From positions 1 through 35,544 of IMG/VR virus record IMGVR_UViG_3300042691_013763: DNA of 35,544 nt, one strand, 5' to 3'. The first letter of the stretch is position 1. Every line of letters begins with the position of its first letter. The stretch comes from a virus. The position numbers and the translations under genes were made by a program. Of the stretch, positions 6,889-14,589 are shown piece by piece. The notes beneath the pieces were generated by a model, which saw nothing but the letters and a program-made list of their open reading frames with translations, was not told the origin of the DNA and did no database searches.

Positions 6889-7644
6889 ATGAAAAATATA
6901 TTATCAAGTTTAACTCAAAATGAAAAAAGTAGAATTTTGGAAATGCATAGATCGGCAACTTCAAGACAATATTTAAGTGAGCAAACTACACCACCAACGG
7001 CACCTGCTCAACCTGCAGGAGGTACACCACAGAGTGGTGCTACCCAAACAAACAAAACGTTAGATCGTTTAAATCAAATTATGGGTACATCGTTACCTCA
7101 AAACGCAAGAAACGAAGACATAATTAATGCGTATAAATCATATTTAGGTGGTGATATTAATAGTATGGTTGGTAAAACTATTGTTGTTTTTAACGATGCC
7201 GCAAAACAAACAAATCCCTCAATTTTAGGTTCCACTATACAATCGGAATTTAAAGTGGGTTCGGCTTATTTTAATGGTATTGGTACAATATGGGTTTGGA
7301 ATACACCGATTTACACTAATTTTGACGAAAGTAAACAAGACGATAGGTTCACCGTTACAGATGGTGTTAACGCAATAACTAGAGGTGTAAGTTTATTCAC
7401 TCTCCGCAGTGGTGAGATAACAAACTTAGAAAACCTTGGTTATGTAAAACAAAGATTATACCCGAATAGCGGTACTTTTGGTATGGTTGCAAAAGATCAG
7501 ACACCATACTCAAGTTGGGTAGTTAGAAAAGACGGGACAACAAACACAGGATTTTTCACTATCAATCCGTCTATTAGTGGACAAGGACCACAATTATCAT
7601 CAACTATTAGTATAATTCCATCTACTAAACCATCAAAAGGATAA
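6889..7644 (+). CDS. Hypothetical protein with N-terminal targeting-like peptide
   Basis: This is a 251-residue protein. Its N-terminus (MKNILSSLTQNEKSRILEMH and on to QYLSEQ) is a short helical tag ending in LSE31, a possible prohead-protease site. It is followed by a Pro/Ala/Thr/Gln-rich linker (residues about 33-55) and a globular domain (about 60-250) with no motif I recognise. A helical segment DRLNQIMGTSLPQNARNEDIINAYKSYLGG follows the linker and may be a small separate fold. The rest looks beta-rich. No membrane helices are visible. It ends at a strong terminator. The tag-linker-domain layout suggests cargo packaged in the head, but function is unknown. Confidence 0.75.
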   Translation: MKNILSSLTQNEKSRILEMHRSATSRQYLSEQTTPPTAPAQPAGGTPQSGATQTNKTLDRLNQIMGTSLPQNARNEDIINAYKSYLGGDINSMVGKTIVVFNDAAKQTNPSILGSTIQSEFKVGSAYFNGIGTIWVWNTPIYTNFDESKQDDRFTVTDGVNAITRGVSLFTLRSGEITNLENLGYVKQRLYPNSGTFGMVAKDQTPYSSWVVRKDGTTNTGFFTINPSISGQGPQLSSTISIIPSTKPSKG

Positions 7645-7650
7645 AATAAA

Positions 7651-7680
7651 AAAACCCACATTAACGTGGGTTTTTTTATT
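7651..7680. terminator. Bidirectional terminator
   Basis: The stem AAAACCCAC (7651-7659) pairs with GTGGGTTTT (7666-7674) around ATTAAC, with T-runs on both strands. It separates the convergent genes ending at 7644 and 7679. Confidence 0.85.
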
Positions 7681-8107
7681 AATTCTCACCTAATATTTGT
7701 AAATCGGTAATTACCATAACATTGGTGAATGAATCCTCTTCTATTCTAAAAGATAACGTAGGATTTAAAGTGTCGGGGTACAATTCAAATGAAGACCAAG
7801 GGAACTCAACGTAATTAACCATAAAGGTACCTTTAGGTGTTTTCACTATCTTTACTTTAAGGTCTAAATAAGTTAAACCATTTTTTTCCATCTTTACAGT
7901 ACTATCAGTAAAGTTAATAGTAATTATTGTAGTCATTTTGATGTTCAATTCCTTTTCATCGGGATCTGAAACAATTTCATCATTTGTTTGGTTTAAATAG
8001 TTGTAAACATAGTAGTCGTTAGCCTTGTGCATTTTAACTTTTAAAAGTTGGCTATTTGTAACAAATGACGTAAATAAAACTACAAAGAATAAAATTAAAT
8101 TTTTCAT
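7679..8107 (-). CDS. Small secreted protein, unknown function
   Basis: This 142-residue protein begins with a clear Sec signal peptide (MKNLILFFVVLFTSFVTNSQ), probably cut near the SQ. No lipobox cysteine is present. The mature part is about 120 residues with alternating hydrophobic and polar positions, suggesting an all-beta fold. It contains no cysteine after the signal. This style (signal peptide ending in SQ, small beta protein) is common in Flavobacteriia and suggests periplasmic location in the host. It has its own host-type promoter with a 32-nt leader and lies downstream of clpC on the same strand. A role in modifying the host envelope or excluding other phages is possible but not shown by the sequence. 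Confidence 0.75.
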   Translation of the reverse strand: MKNLILFFVVLFTSFVTNSQLLKVKMHKANDYYVYNYLNQTNDEIVSDPDEKELNIKMTTIITINFTDSTVKMEKNGLTYLDLKVKIVKTPKGTFMVNYVEFPWSSFELYPDTLNPTLSFRIEEDSFTNVMVITDLQILGEN

Positions 8108-8139
8108 ATCGGTTTTTTTATTGGTTAAAGATTATGTTA

Positions 8140-8169
8140 CAAATATATAGTATTAGTCTTAATTGCCAA
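8140..8169 (-). promoter_or_regulatory. Host-type promoter of the secreted-protein gene
   Basis: On the minus strand TTG (8167-8169), a 19-nt spacer and TATATTTG (8140-8147) fit the Bacteroidetes consensus. The ATG is 32 nt further on. Confidence 0.65.
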
Positions 8170-8178
8170 AACTTTTAA

Positions 8179-10218
8179 CTAACTTTTTTTTCTTTTTGTT
8201 GGTTTTTTTATCTTAACGTCAGTTTTCTTTTCCGTTTCGTTATATGAAAGAATGAATTTAGAACCTTTCTCAGGGTTATCTGATAATATTTTTTCAGTTA
8301 TCGCATCATCAACCCACTTTTGAACTGTACGTTTTAGAATACGTGCCCCAAACCTTGTGTCGGTACCAACCAAAATTAAATGTTTCTTTAAGGTATCGTC
8401 AACCTCAACATCAAATTCAATATTATTTACCCTTTCAAATACTTTTTTAAGTTCAAGATCAACAATTTTTAATAAATCACCCTCATTTAAGTCTTTAAAA
8501 TAAATTATCTCATCAAATCGGTTAATAAACTCAGGTGCGAATTTTTTAAATAACTCTTTCTCCAATACAGATTTTAACTCTTCTTCCTTCTTTTCTATTT
8601 TAGTGTTTGTTGAAAACCCAACACCAGTACCAAAATCTTGAACAACTTTTGTACCTACGTTTGATGTCATCAATATTATACAATTTTTAAAATTGATTTT
8701 TCTTCCGTGTCCATCAGTTAAAAACCCTTCATCTAACATTTGTAAAAATACGTTAAATATCTCTGGGTGTGCCTTTTCTATTTCATCTAACAATATTACC
8801 GAGTATGGTTTGTTTTTAATTTTATTTAAAAACGGAGATCCGTCTTCATAACCAACATATCCAGGAGATGTTCCTGTAAGTTTTGATGTTGATATTTTAT
8901 CTGAAAATTCACTCATATCTAATCTGATAAGTGCGTCCTCACTGTTAAACATATGTTTTGCAAGTTGTTTTGCTAACTCCGTTTTACCAACACCTGAATT
9001 ACCTATCAGTAACCCACTAAATATTGGTTTTTTTGGATCATTTAAACCAACTTTATTTCTTTGTATTGATCTAGCAATCTTAGTAACAGCATCATCTTGA
9101 CCAATAACTTTAGTACATAAAGTTTCTTTAAGTGTTCTTAGATGTTCTGTTTCGTCAGTGTTGATTTTAGATATAGGAATTTTAGTCATTAAAGAAACCA
9201 CATCATAAACCACGTCTTCAGTTACCTCTCGTTTATTAAGGTTCCTATTTTTTTCAAAATTTTCTTTTTCTTTTTGTAAGTCTGACAATATCTTTCTTTC
9301 TTTATCTCTAAGGTTTGCCGCCTCTTCATATCTTTGGCTATTAATTACTTTAACCTTTTCCTCTTTGATGTCTTGAACTTGTTTTTTAAGATTCTCGATA
9401 ATCTCAGGTAATTTAATTTCAACCTGTGATCTAGCTCCAACCTCGTCAATAATATCAAAAGCCTTATCGGGGAATTCTCTATCGGTAATGTATCTATCTG
9501 CCAACTCAACACATAATGTTAATATCTCATCGGTATATTTTACTTTGTGGTGTTCTTCATATCTATCCTTTGAATTTTGAAGTATTTGTAAAGTTTCTTC
9601 TTTTGTGGATGGGTCTACCATCACTTTTTGGAATCTTCTTTCAAGGGCACCATCCTTTTCGATGTTTTTTCTATATTCTTCTAAAGTCGTCGCCCCAATA
9701 CATTGTAACTCTCCTCTTGAAAGTGCGGGTTTAAAGATATTAGACGCATCCATAGAACCTGAAGCATTACCTGCACCAATCATAGTATGTATCTCATCGA
9801 TAAAAATAATGATATCAGGGTTTGCATATAGTTCTTCAATAATAACTTTCATACGTTCTTCAAATTGACCTCTATATTTTGTACCAGCAACGATAGATGT
9901 CATATCTAATGACACAATTCTTTTACCTGATAAGTTCTGAGGACAATCACCCTCAAATATTTTTTTAGCCAATCCTTCAACAATAGCGGTTTTACCACAA
10001 CCAGGTTCTCCTAATATGATTGGGTTATTCTTTTTTCTTCTTGAAAGAATTTGTGCGATTCTATTAATCTCATCTTCTCTACCAACTACAGGATCCAATT
10101 TACCCTCTTCAGCCAACTTAATTAAGTCTCTTGAAAAGTTATCTAATACAGGGGTTTTTGTTTGTCCGTCTTGGTTTTTATTTTTTGGTTTTTCACTTCC
10201 GTCTACAGATTCTATCAT
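8179..10218 (-). CDS. clpC: ClpC-type AAA+ unfoldase (Clp protease ATP-binding subunit)
   Basis: This 679-residue protein has two AAA+ modules. Module 1: Walker A GEPGCGKT (70-77), Walker B IIIFIDEIH (D141/E142) and an arginine-finger region ALERRF. A middle coiled segment contains a UVR motif (RYEEAANLRDKERKI, about 296-310), as in ClpC. Module 2: Walker A GNSGVGKT (406-413), Walker B VILLDEIE (D478/E479), and the sensor region TRFGARILKR near the end. A VGF tripeptide at 533-535 matches the ClpP-docking loop of ClpC, so partnership with host ClpP is likely. The family's usual N-terminal adaptor-binding repeat domain is missing: the protein starts in the linker before DNFSRDLIKLAEEGK. That predicts altered substrate choice. 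No clpP is in the window. It is divergent from a UVR-motif gene. Confidence 0.95.
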   Translation of the reverse strand: MIESVDGSEKPKNKNQDGQTKTPVLDNFSRDLIKLAEEGKLDPVVGREDEINRIAQILSRRKKNNPIILGEPGCGKTAIVEGLAKKIFEGDCPQNLSGKRIVSLDMTSIVAGTKYRGQFEERMKVIIEELYANPDIIIFIDEIHTMIGAGNASGSMDASNIFKPALSRGELQCIGATTLEEYRKNIEKDGALERRFQKVMVDPSTKEETLQILQNSKDRYEEHHKVKYTDEILTLCVELADRYITDREFPDKAFDIIDEVGARSQVEIKLPEIIENLKKQVQDIKEEKVKVINSQRYEEAANLRDKERKILSDLQKEKENFEKNRNLNKREVTEDVVYDVVSLMTKIPISKINTDETEHLRTLKETLCTKVIGQDDAVTKIARSIQRNKVGLNDPKKPIFSGLLIGNSGVGKTELAKQLAKHMFNSEDALIRLDMSEFSDKISTSKLTGTSPGYVGYEDGSPFLNKIKNKPYSVILLDEIEKAHPEIFNVFLQMLDEGFLTDGHGRKINFKNCIILMTSNVGTKVVQDFGTGVGFSTNTKIEKKEEELKSVLEKELFKKFAPEFINRFDEIIYFKDLNEGDLLKIVDLELKKVFERVNNIEFDVEVDDTLKKHLILVGTDTRFGARILKRTVQKWVDDAITEKILSDNPEKGSKFILSYNETEKKTDVKIKKPTKRKKS

Positions 10219-10382
10219 ATTAGTCTTTTTTTTAAAGTTTAATTATAATTAGAATAATAATCAATTATTATATTCTATTTTGTGATGGTATTATATTAAA
10301 CTGACAAAATGTCATAGTTTTAATTTTTGGCATTTATTTGGTAATAAAATATACCAAAATAAACTTATAAAAAAAATAAATT
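10219..10382. promoter_or_regulatory. Divergent clpC/UVR-gene control region with two inverted repeats
   Basis: This 164-bp AT-rich region between divergent starts holds the palindrome TGACAAAATGTCA (10302-10314) and the inverted repeat TTTGGTA-N8-TACCAAA (10337-10358). Both could bind a dimeric repressor. No exact TAnnTTTG box or ATATTTAT motif is seen in either direction, so this pair may be controlled differently from its neighbours. Confidence 0.4.
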
Positions 10383-10793
10383 ATGTTATTTAGAAATTTT
10401 AATCGTTTTTTTAATGATTTTGATATCTTAAACGAACTATTATTATCAGAATTAAAACCTAATGGTAAAGAAAAAACAGAAAGGGGTTCTGACGAGAATG
10501 GAGAATGGGTAAGAACCACGTTTATGTCCCCTGATGGTTCATTAACATACTCTTATCTAACAAGACAACCTAAACAGAAGGGTAATGAATTGCAATCATT
10601 AAAAAATAAACTTGAGTTGTCAGTTAAAAATCAAGACTTTGAGATGGCTGTGGAGTTACGGGATAAGATTAAAAAGATTGAGGAAAATAAAGAGGAGTTG
10701 TCTAAATTAGAAAAGGAACTATCCGAATGTGTTAAGAACCAAGATTATGAATCAGCAATAAAACTCAGAGATAAAATAAAAGAGTTAAAGTAA
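10383..10793 (+). CDS. UVR-motif protein, candidate ClpC adaptor (McsA-like)
   Basis: This is a 136-residue protein. The C-terminal half has two UVR motifs in tandem: NQDFEMAVELRDKIKKIE (about 80-97) and NQDYESAIKLRDKIKEL (about 118-134), joined by a charged coiled coil. The N-terminal part (residues 1-65) contains NGEWVRTTFMSPDGSLTYSY and no zinc-finger cysteines, unlike McsA. UVR motifs mediate contacts in UvrB/UvrC and in the ClpC/McsA pair. Here the neighbouring divergent gene encodes a ClpC with its own UVR motif, which makes a ClpC partner the simplest reading. This is inferred from context and motif, not from a full-length family match. A strong terminator follows. Confidence 0.75.
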   Translation: MLFRNFNRFFNDFDILNELLLSELKPNGKEKTERGSDENGEWVRTTFMSPDGSLTYSYLTRQPKQKGNELQSLKNKLELSVKNQDFEMAVELRDKIKKIEENKEELSKLEKELSECVKNQDYESAIKLRDKIKELK

Positions 10794-10796
10794 TCT

Positions 10797-10822
10797 AAAC
10801 CCACCAATGGTGGGTTTTTTTA
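10797..10822 (+). terminator. Rho-independent terminator after the UVR gene
   Basis: AAACCCACC pairs with GGTGGGTTT around AAT and is followed by a T-run. The upstream ATG at 10807 lies inside this hairpin, so the next gene more likely starts at 10843. Confidence 0.85.
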
Positions 10823-10830
10823 TTTCACGT

Positions 10831-10839
10831 ATATTTATA
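10831..10839 (+). promoter_or_regulatory. Putative late promoter motif ATATTTATA
   Basis: It lies 3 nt before the ATG at 10843, directly after the preceding terminator. The very short gap would give a leaderless message. Confidence 0.45.
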
Positions 10840-10842
10840 AAA

Positions 10843-11136
10843 ATGGAGTCATGGAAAAAATTTATAGATGAATTAAAACTAACTGAAAAATTAGAAGAGA
10901 TTTATTTTAGAATTAGATTAGTATTACAAAGAGAAGGGTGGTCCGACAAAGATTTAGAAAAACCACCATATTACCCACAAGATTTAATGAGTCTTTTTCA
11001 TAAGTTTCAAAATGAACGAGATAAAACAATTAAAACCATAGAAGACTATGGGTTTGAAATTGACATTAATGACTTAACGGATTATATTCAAATAAAACTT
11101 AAATCAATAGATAATATAACCCCATTAAATAATTAA
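10843..11136 (+). CDS. Small hypothetical protein
   Basis: This is 97 residues from MESWKKFIDELK. The frame could start at 10807, but that codon lies within a terminator hairpin. The protein is helical and charged, with LEEIYFRIRLVLQREGWSDKDLEKPPYYPQDLMSLFHKF in the middle. No family is recognised. It is followed after 2 nt by the KTSC gene, so the two are probably cotranscribed. Confidence 0.7.
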   Translation: MESWKKFIDELKLTEKLEEIYFRIRLVLQREGWSDKDLEKPPYYPQDLMSLFHKFQNERDKTIKTIEDYGFEIDINDLTDYIQIKLKSIDNITPLNN

Positions 11137-11138
11137 TT

Positions 11139-11387
11139 ATGGCAATTAAAAGAACAACAATAGACGGTACAAAAATTACTTGTGAAATAGATTCGAGCAA
11201 TATGAAGACAACCATATATGATAGTGAATTAAACTCTCTTGTGGTTGAATTTAAAAATGGTATTAAATATGAATACGAGAAAGTACCCCATAACGTATAC
11301 GCCCAATTTAGGTTGTCAGAATCACAAGGTAAGTTCTTTAACTCTAACATTTCCAAAACATACAAATATAAAAAATTGGATAATTAA
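11139..11387 (+). CDS. KTSC-domain protein
   Basis: This is an 82-residue single-domain protein. The pattern SSNMKTTIYDSELNSLVVEF followed by KNGIKYEYEKVPHNVYAQF and SQGKFFNSNI matches the KTSC domain: a short strand with a Ser, a Y-x-Y-x-x-V-P turn, and G-x-F-F-N. The domain is widespread in phages and bacteria. Its biochemical role is not firmly established; some relatives are fused to lysyl-tRNA synthetase-like or nucleic-acid proteins. It lies 2 nt after the preceding gene and 24 nt before the nucleotidyltransferase. Confidence 0.8.
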   Translation: MAIKRTTIDGTKITCEIDSSNMKTTIYDSELNSLVVEFKNGIKYEYEKVPHNVYAQFRLSESQGKFFNSNISKTYKYKKLDN

Positions 11388-11397
11388 ATAGTCCGTT

Positions 11398-11406
11398 ATA
11401 TTTATC
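11398..11406 (+). promoter_or_regulatory. Putative late promoter motif ATATTTATC
   Basis: It lies 5 nt before the ATG at 11412, just after the KTSC stop codon. Confidence 0.45.
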
Positions 11407-11411
11407 TTTAT

Positions 11412-12164
11412 ATGGATAACACTGAAAAAATCATTAATAGTTTTTATCTTCAAGATGAATTAAACCCTGATATATGGGATTCACCTGAAGATGCGAAATC
11501 GGCAAACCTAAAAAAAGAAATCAGAGAAAGATTATTAAAAGTAGCTCAAATATTCATAGATTACTTGGATAAAGATTTTTTTGTACACGATATAATTTTT
11601 ATCGGATCATTAGTTGGTTATAATTGGAGTGAGTTTTCCGATTTTGATATTCACGTAGTGTACGATTCATCCGAGTTTGAGGGTGAGGTGGAATTACATA
11701 AAGAATTATTTAGACTTAAAAAGACGGTATTCAACGCCGCTCACGACATTAGAATAAAAGGGTTTGAAACCGAATTATATGTCCAAGACATTAATGAACC
11801 CGAAGAAAGTGCCGGATCCTATTCAATACTAAATAATGAATGGATAAGAATTCCAGAAAAAAATAGTTTTAAAATAGATAAAAAAATATTAAAACAAAAA
11901 TCACAACAATGGATGGACATTATTGATGGTGTTTTGGAAAATGCTGAGGACGAAGATTTAGAAAGTGCGATTAGTCTTGTTAAAAAATACAGGGAAAAAT
12001 TAAGAAAATATAGAACTTGTGGATTAAAGAAAGAAGGTGAATTTTCTTATGAGAATTTGGTGTTTAAATTTTTGAGAAGAAACGGTTATATTAATAAATT
12101 AGAGAACTTCAAAAACGAAATTGTTGATAAAAAATTGTCTTTAGAACAAGAAAATTTCGAATAA
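11412..12164 (+). CDS. Nucleotidyltransferase-fold protein
   Basis: This is a 250-residue protein with the DNA polymerase beta-type nucleotidyltransferase signature: GSLVGYNWSEFSDFDI, with G65-S66 and the metal-binding D77 and D79. A third acidic residue is probably in the strand ETELYVQD near residue 125. The C-terminal half (about 150-250) is helical and charged. Such enzymes transfer a nucleoside monophosphate to RNA, protein or small molecules. The substrate cannot be told from the sequence. Candidates include tRNA, a toxin-antitoxin-like target or a host protein. It has an ATATTTATC motif upstream. Confidence 0.8.
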   Translation: MDNTEKIINSFYLQDELNPDIWDSPEDAKSANLKKEIRERLLKVAQIFIDYLDKDFFVHDIIFIGSLVGYNWSEFSDFDIHVVYDSSEFEGEVELHKELFRLKKTVFNAAHDIRIKGFETELYVQDINEPEESAGSYSILNNEWIRIPEKNSFKIDKKILKQKSQQWMDIIDGVLENAEDEDLESAISLVKKYREKLRKYRTCGLKKEGEFSYENLVFKFLRRNGYINKLENFKNEIVDKKLSLEQENFE

Positions 12165-12187
12165 TTAGTAAATTACTAAATTACAAT

Positions 12188-12196
12188 ATATTTATA
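12188..12196 (+). promoter_or_regulatory. Putative late promoter motif ATATTTATA
   Basis: It lies 11 nt before the ATG at 12208, at the head of the structural gene run. Confidence 0.5.
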
Positions 12197-12207
12197 TAAA
12201 AAAAATT

Positions 12208-12393
12208 ATGCCAACAACAGCTTGTACATCATATTATACGACAGTAGTAACGGGTATTGCCAATAACGTTACTGGTGGGACAGCAATTGTAACTTTTGCA
12301 ACCCCTAAACCTGAGTGGACTGATGCCAATGGACAACAAGCAAAACAATGTAATGCTGTTGCTATTGGTGGATTTAACGGACTAAACAATTAA
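12208..12393 (+). CDS. Small hypothetical protein, possible virion component
   Basis: This is a 61-residue protein rich in Thr, Ala, Val, Gly and Asn, with two or three predicted strands (YYTTVVTGIANNVTGGTAIVTF) and two cysteines. There is no signal peptide. It is the first gene after a late-type motif and lies 18 nt before the large Pro/Asp-rich protein. Its composition resembles small capsid or decoration proteins, but that is a weak inference. Confidence 0.6.
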   Translation: MPTTACTSYYTTVVTGIANNVTGGTAIVTFATPKPEWTDANGQQAKQCNAVAIGGFNGLNN

Positions 12394-12411
12394 AAATAAA
12401 ATAAAATAAAA

Positions 12412-13659
12412 ATGGGAGATTTAAGACCTTTAGGTAGTGAGAAATTACAAGGTATGGACAAAATAAATCGTATAATGGAAATTGCTCGTTATAACGAAGT
12501 ACCTAAAAACGAAACTAACGAACTTTCAACTACAAACTATACTATTAAATTATCTGATGGTAATACATACGGAATAGTAAAAGAAAAATTAGGATATATT
12601 ATTAAAAGCGGTTTAAATGAATCGTCTCTTGATTATTCTGATTCTATTAGACATAGAAAATATTACCGTTCATATTCTGAGGCGATGAAAAAACTAAATT
12701 TAGTGGTTTCTGAAATTAATAGAAATACAGGGTTTGAAGAAAACGTACCACTTATCGGAGAACAAGGTGATGTAAAAAAAAAATTCATTTTAAAAACACC
12801 TAAACCAAAAACCGATGTTGCAACTCCACCTATGGATACAGCAACACCTCCACCACCACCTCCACCTCCAAGTCCTGACACGACAATGGCTCCACCTGCG
12901 GACGATATGGGTATGACTCCCCCACCAGTAGATGATATGGGTTCAACACCTCCATCCGACGATATGGGGATGCCACCTGCTGATGATATGGGAATGCCAC
13001 CTGCTGATGATATGGGAATGTCACCTGCTGATGAAATGGGTGACGACATTTCAGATGACGAAGAACAACAAGGTCCAATTGGTTTAAAATCAATCCAAAA
13101 ATTAACAGGAAGATTAAGTCAAAAAATTAGAGCGTTTGATAAAGAAAAAGGGTTAGATTCCCAAGACATTAAATACGTTTTAAATTCAATTATATCGGCA
13201 TTAGATTTAGAGAATTTAGATGAGGACGACAAAGATGATGTCCTTTCTAAATTTGATGAGTCAGATGAGTATGGTGAAGAAGGTCCTGGAGATTTAGATT
13301 TTGAGGATAACGATATGGATATGGGTATGGAAGAAACACCTGAAGAGATGCCTCAACCACCAGTAACCGAATCGTCAGTTGATAAAGTATTAAAAAGTTA
13401 TTTCATTGTTGAGGACAACGAAAAACCAATACTTGAGGAGAAAAGAAAAAAAGATTTTTTAAAAAACAAATTAAATAAATTATCAGTTAAATCTGAAATA
13501 GAATCTCTTAGTGAAAGTAAAATCCAATCAGAAAAAGGTATGTCTATTTTAGAAAACTATAAAAACGCAAAGTTTATCGGAAAAACAAATAGAGAGAACT
13601 TAATTTTTGTTATTGAAGGTAAACAATATAAAGTAACACCAAGAGGAAGAATTTTATGA
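12412..13659 (+). CDS. Acidic Pro-rich structural protein, possible head core protein
   Basis: This is a 415-residue protein. An N-terminal globular part (about 1-120) is followed by a long disordered stretch (about 135-225) of poly-Pro and PPADDMGM repeats. Then comes a helical part (about 225-275: LKSIQKLTGRLSQKIRAFDKEK, DSQDIKYVLNSIISAL), an acidic run, and a C-terminal domain (about 325-415) ending in VIEGKQYKVTPRGRIL. The highly acidic, low-complexity middle resembles scaffold or prohead core proteins. Position immediately upstream of the terminase and portal supports a head role. I cannot assign a T4 counterpart. Its stop overlaps the next start (ATGA at 13656-13659), so translation is probably coupled. 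Confidence 0.7.
   Translation: MGDLRPLGSEKLQGMDKINRIMEIARYNEVPKNETNELSTTNYTIKLSDGNTYGIVKEKLGYIIKSGLNESSLDYSDSIRHRKYYRSYSEAMKKLNLVVSEINRNTGFEENVPLIGEQGDVKKKFILKTPKPKTDVATPPMDTATPPPPPPPPSPDTTMAPPADDMGMTPPPVDDMGSTPPSDDMGMPPADDMGMPPADDMGMSPADEMGDDISDDEEQQGPIGLKSIQKLTGRLSQKIRAFDKEKGLDSQDIKYVLNSIISALDLENLDEDDKDDVLSKFDESDEYGEEGPGDLDFEDNDMDMGMEETPEEMPQPPVTESSVDKVLKSYFIVEDNEKPILEEKRKKDFLKNKLNKLSVKSEIESLSESKIQSEKGMSILENYKNAKFIGKTNRENLIFVIEGKQYKVTPRGRIL
12892..13044 (+). repeat. 24-bp tandem repeats encoding PPADDMGM
   Basis: The unit ccacctgctgatgatatggg plus aatg occurs at 12973-12996 and 12997-13020, with a diverged copy at 13021-13044 and a further related copy at 12892-12915. All are in frame and give a flexible acidic/Pro spacer. 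Confidence 0.85.
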
Positions 13660-14075
13660 TTTTAGTATATGTAAACGAATTGGGACCAAACTATAAAGGT
13701 GATAATATATATGAATTTATATTTTCAGATTTAGATGATGTTTGGGGTGACGACTGGGATGCCGAACCGGCAGCTGGAAAACCTTTACCTCCTGATGTAA
13801 ATTACATAAAAAAAGTTGGAGTTTTAAAAAACTCTGAAATAGAACTTAACCTAATACAAAATTCTGATTTTTTTGGTGTTTATGATGCTATTGATGGTGT
13901 TATATCCTTGGCTTGGGAAAAGTCTGATAGTGATGACATATTAATACACAAAAGAAAACGACTAGTGTTTCAATACGGAGATAGTGTTGATTCTGTAGAA
14001 AATAAATTATACGAAAGAGATGTCGTATTAAAATGGGAAAAAAATTTAGTACAAGATGAATCATATGAATCCTAA
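13656..14075 (+). CDS. Hypothetical protein in head operon
   Basis: This 139-residue protein is translationally coupled to the upstream gene by ATGA. The N-terminus MILVYVNELGPNYKGDNIYEF continues into an acidic loop (SDLDDVWGDDWDAEPA). The C-terminal half is beta and charged. It has the look of a conserved structural or assembly protein of marine T4-like phages located before the terminase, but I recognise no domain. It overlaps the next gene by 20 bp, reinforcing tight operon packing. Confidence 0.75.
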   Translation: MILVYVNELGPNYKGDNIYEFIFSDLDDVWGDDWDAEPAAGKPLPPDVNYIKKVGVLKNSEIELNLIQNSDFFGVYDAIDGVISLAWEKSDSDDILIHKRKRLVFQYGDSVDSVENKLYERDVVLKWEKNLVQDESYES

Positions 14076-14586
14076 AATGGTATCCCTTCTTAGAGAGGGA
14101 TTTTCAATTAATACCCTTGAAAATTTGAGCGAGTCTCAAATAAACGTTTTATATAGAAAATTAAACGAACAAAAGGGATCAGTAAAAATGAAAACTGGAT
14201 CAACTCCGGAACAAATAAAACAATACACAGATAAAGGTGTAAATGTAGAAATTGGAGAAGAGGAAGAGGTAACAGAAAAATCTGTATCTAAAAAACAACA
14301 CGGTTTAATGGGTGCTGCATACTCAGTAGAAAAAGGGGATAAAGAATTAAAAGATATTCCAAAAAGTTATAGAAACAAAGTAAAAAAAGTGGTAGACTCA
14401 ATGTCTAAAAAACAAGTAAAAGACTTTGCGAAAACTAAAACAAGTAAACTACCTGAAAAAGTAGAAACCAAAGAGAACGACGAAATTAAAAAATTAGAAG
14501 AAAGTATTTTAAAACTAATCGAAAATCACTTACCACCACACACAACTAAAGGAGAACTTTTAAAAGTTATCAACAAAAAAAGATAA
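14056..14586 (+). CDS. DUF3008-like protein with N-terminal tag
   Basis: This is a 176-residue basic protein. Residues about 20-40 (LENLSESQINVLYRKLNEQ) form a helical tag like those elsewhere in the window, ending at LNE38, a possible prohead-protease site. The middle (about 75-135) matches what I recall as DUF3008: KKQHGLMGAAYSVEKG, then SMSKKQVKDFAKTKTSKLPE. This small motif is frequent in phage proteins with unknown function. The C-terminus is again helical (IKKLEESILKLIENHL). The start at 14056 overlaps the upstream gene by 20 bp; later Met codons at residues 4 and 8 are also possible. Nothing points to an enzyme. Being basic, it could bind DNA in the head. Confidence 0.75.
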   Translation: MNHMNPKMVSLLREGFSINTLENLSESQINVLYRKLNEQKGSVKMKTGSTPEQIKQYTDKGVNVEIGEEEEVTEKSVSKKQHGLMGAAYSVEKGDKELKDIPKSYRNKVKKVVDSMSKKQVKDFAKTKTSKLPEKVETKENDEIKKLEESILKLIENHLPPHTTKGELLKVINKKR

Positions 14587-14589
14587 TGA

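Noticed and set aside
10807-10842. Upstream start for the small gene at 10843
   Set aside because: The ATG at 10807 is within a terminator hairpin, and the 12 added residues would be encoded by the hairpin and promoter-like motif.
12663-13093. Minus-strand frames over the Pro/Asp repeat region
   Set aside because: The repetitive peptides simply mirror the 24-bp repeats on the other strand.
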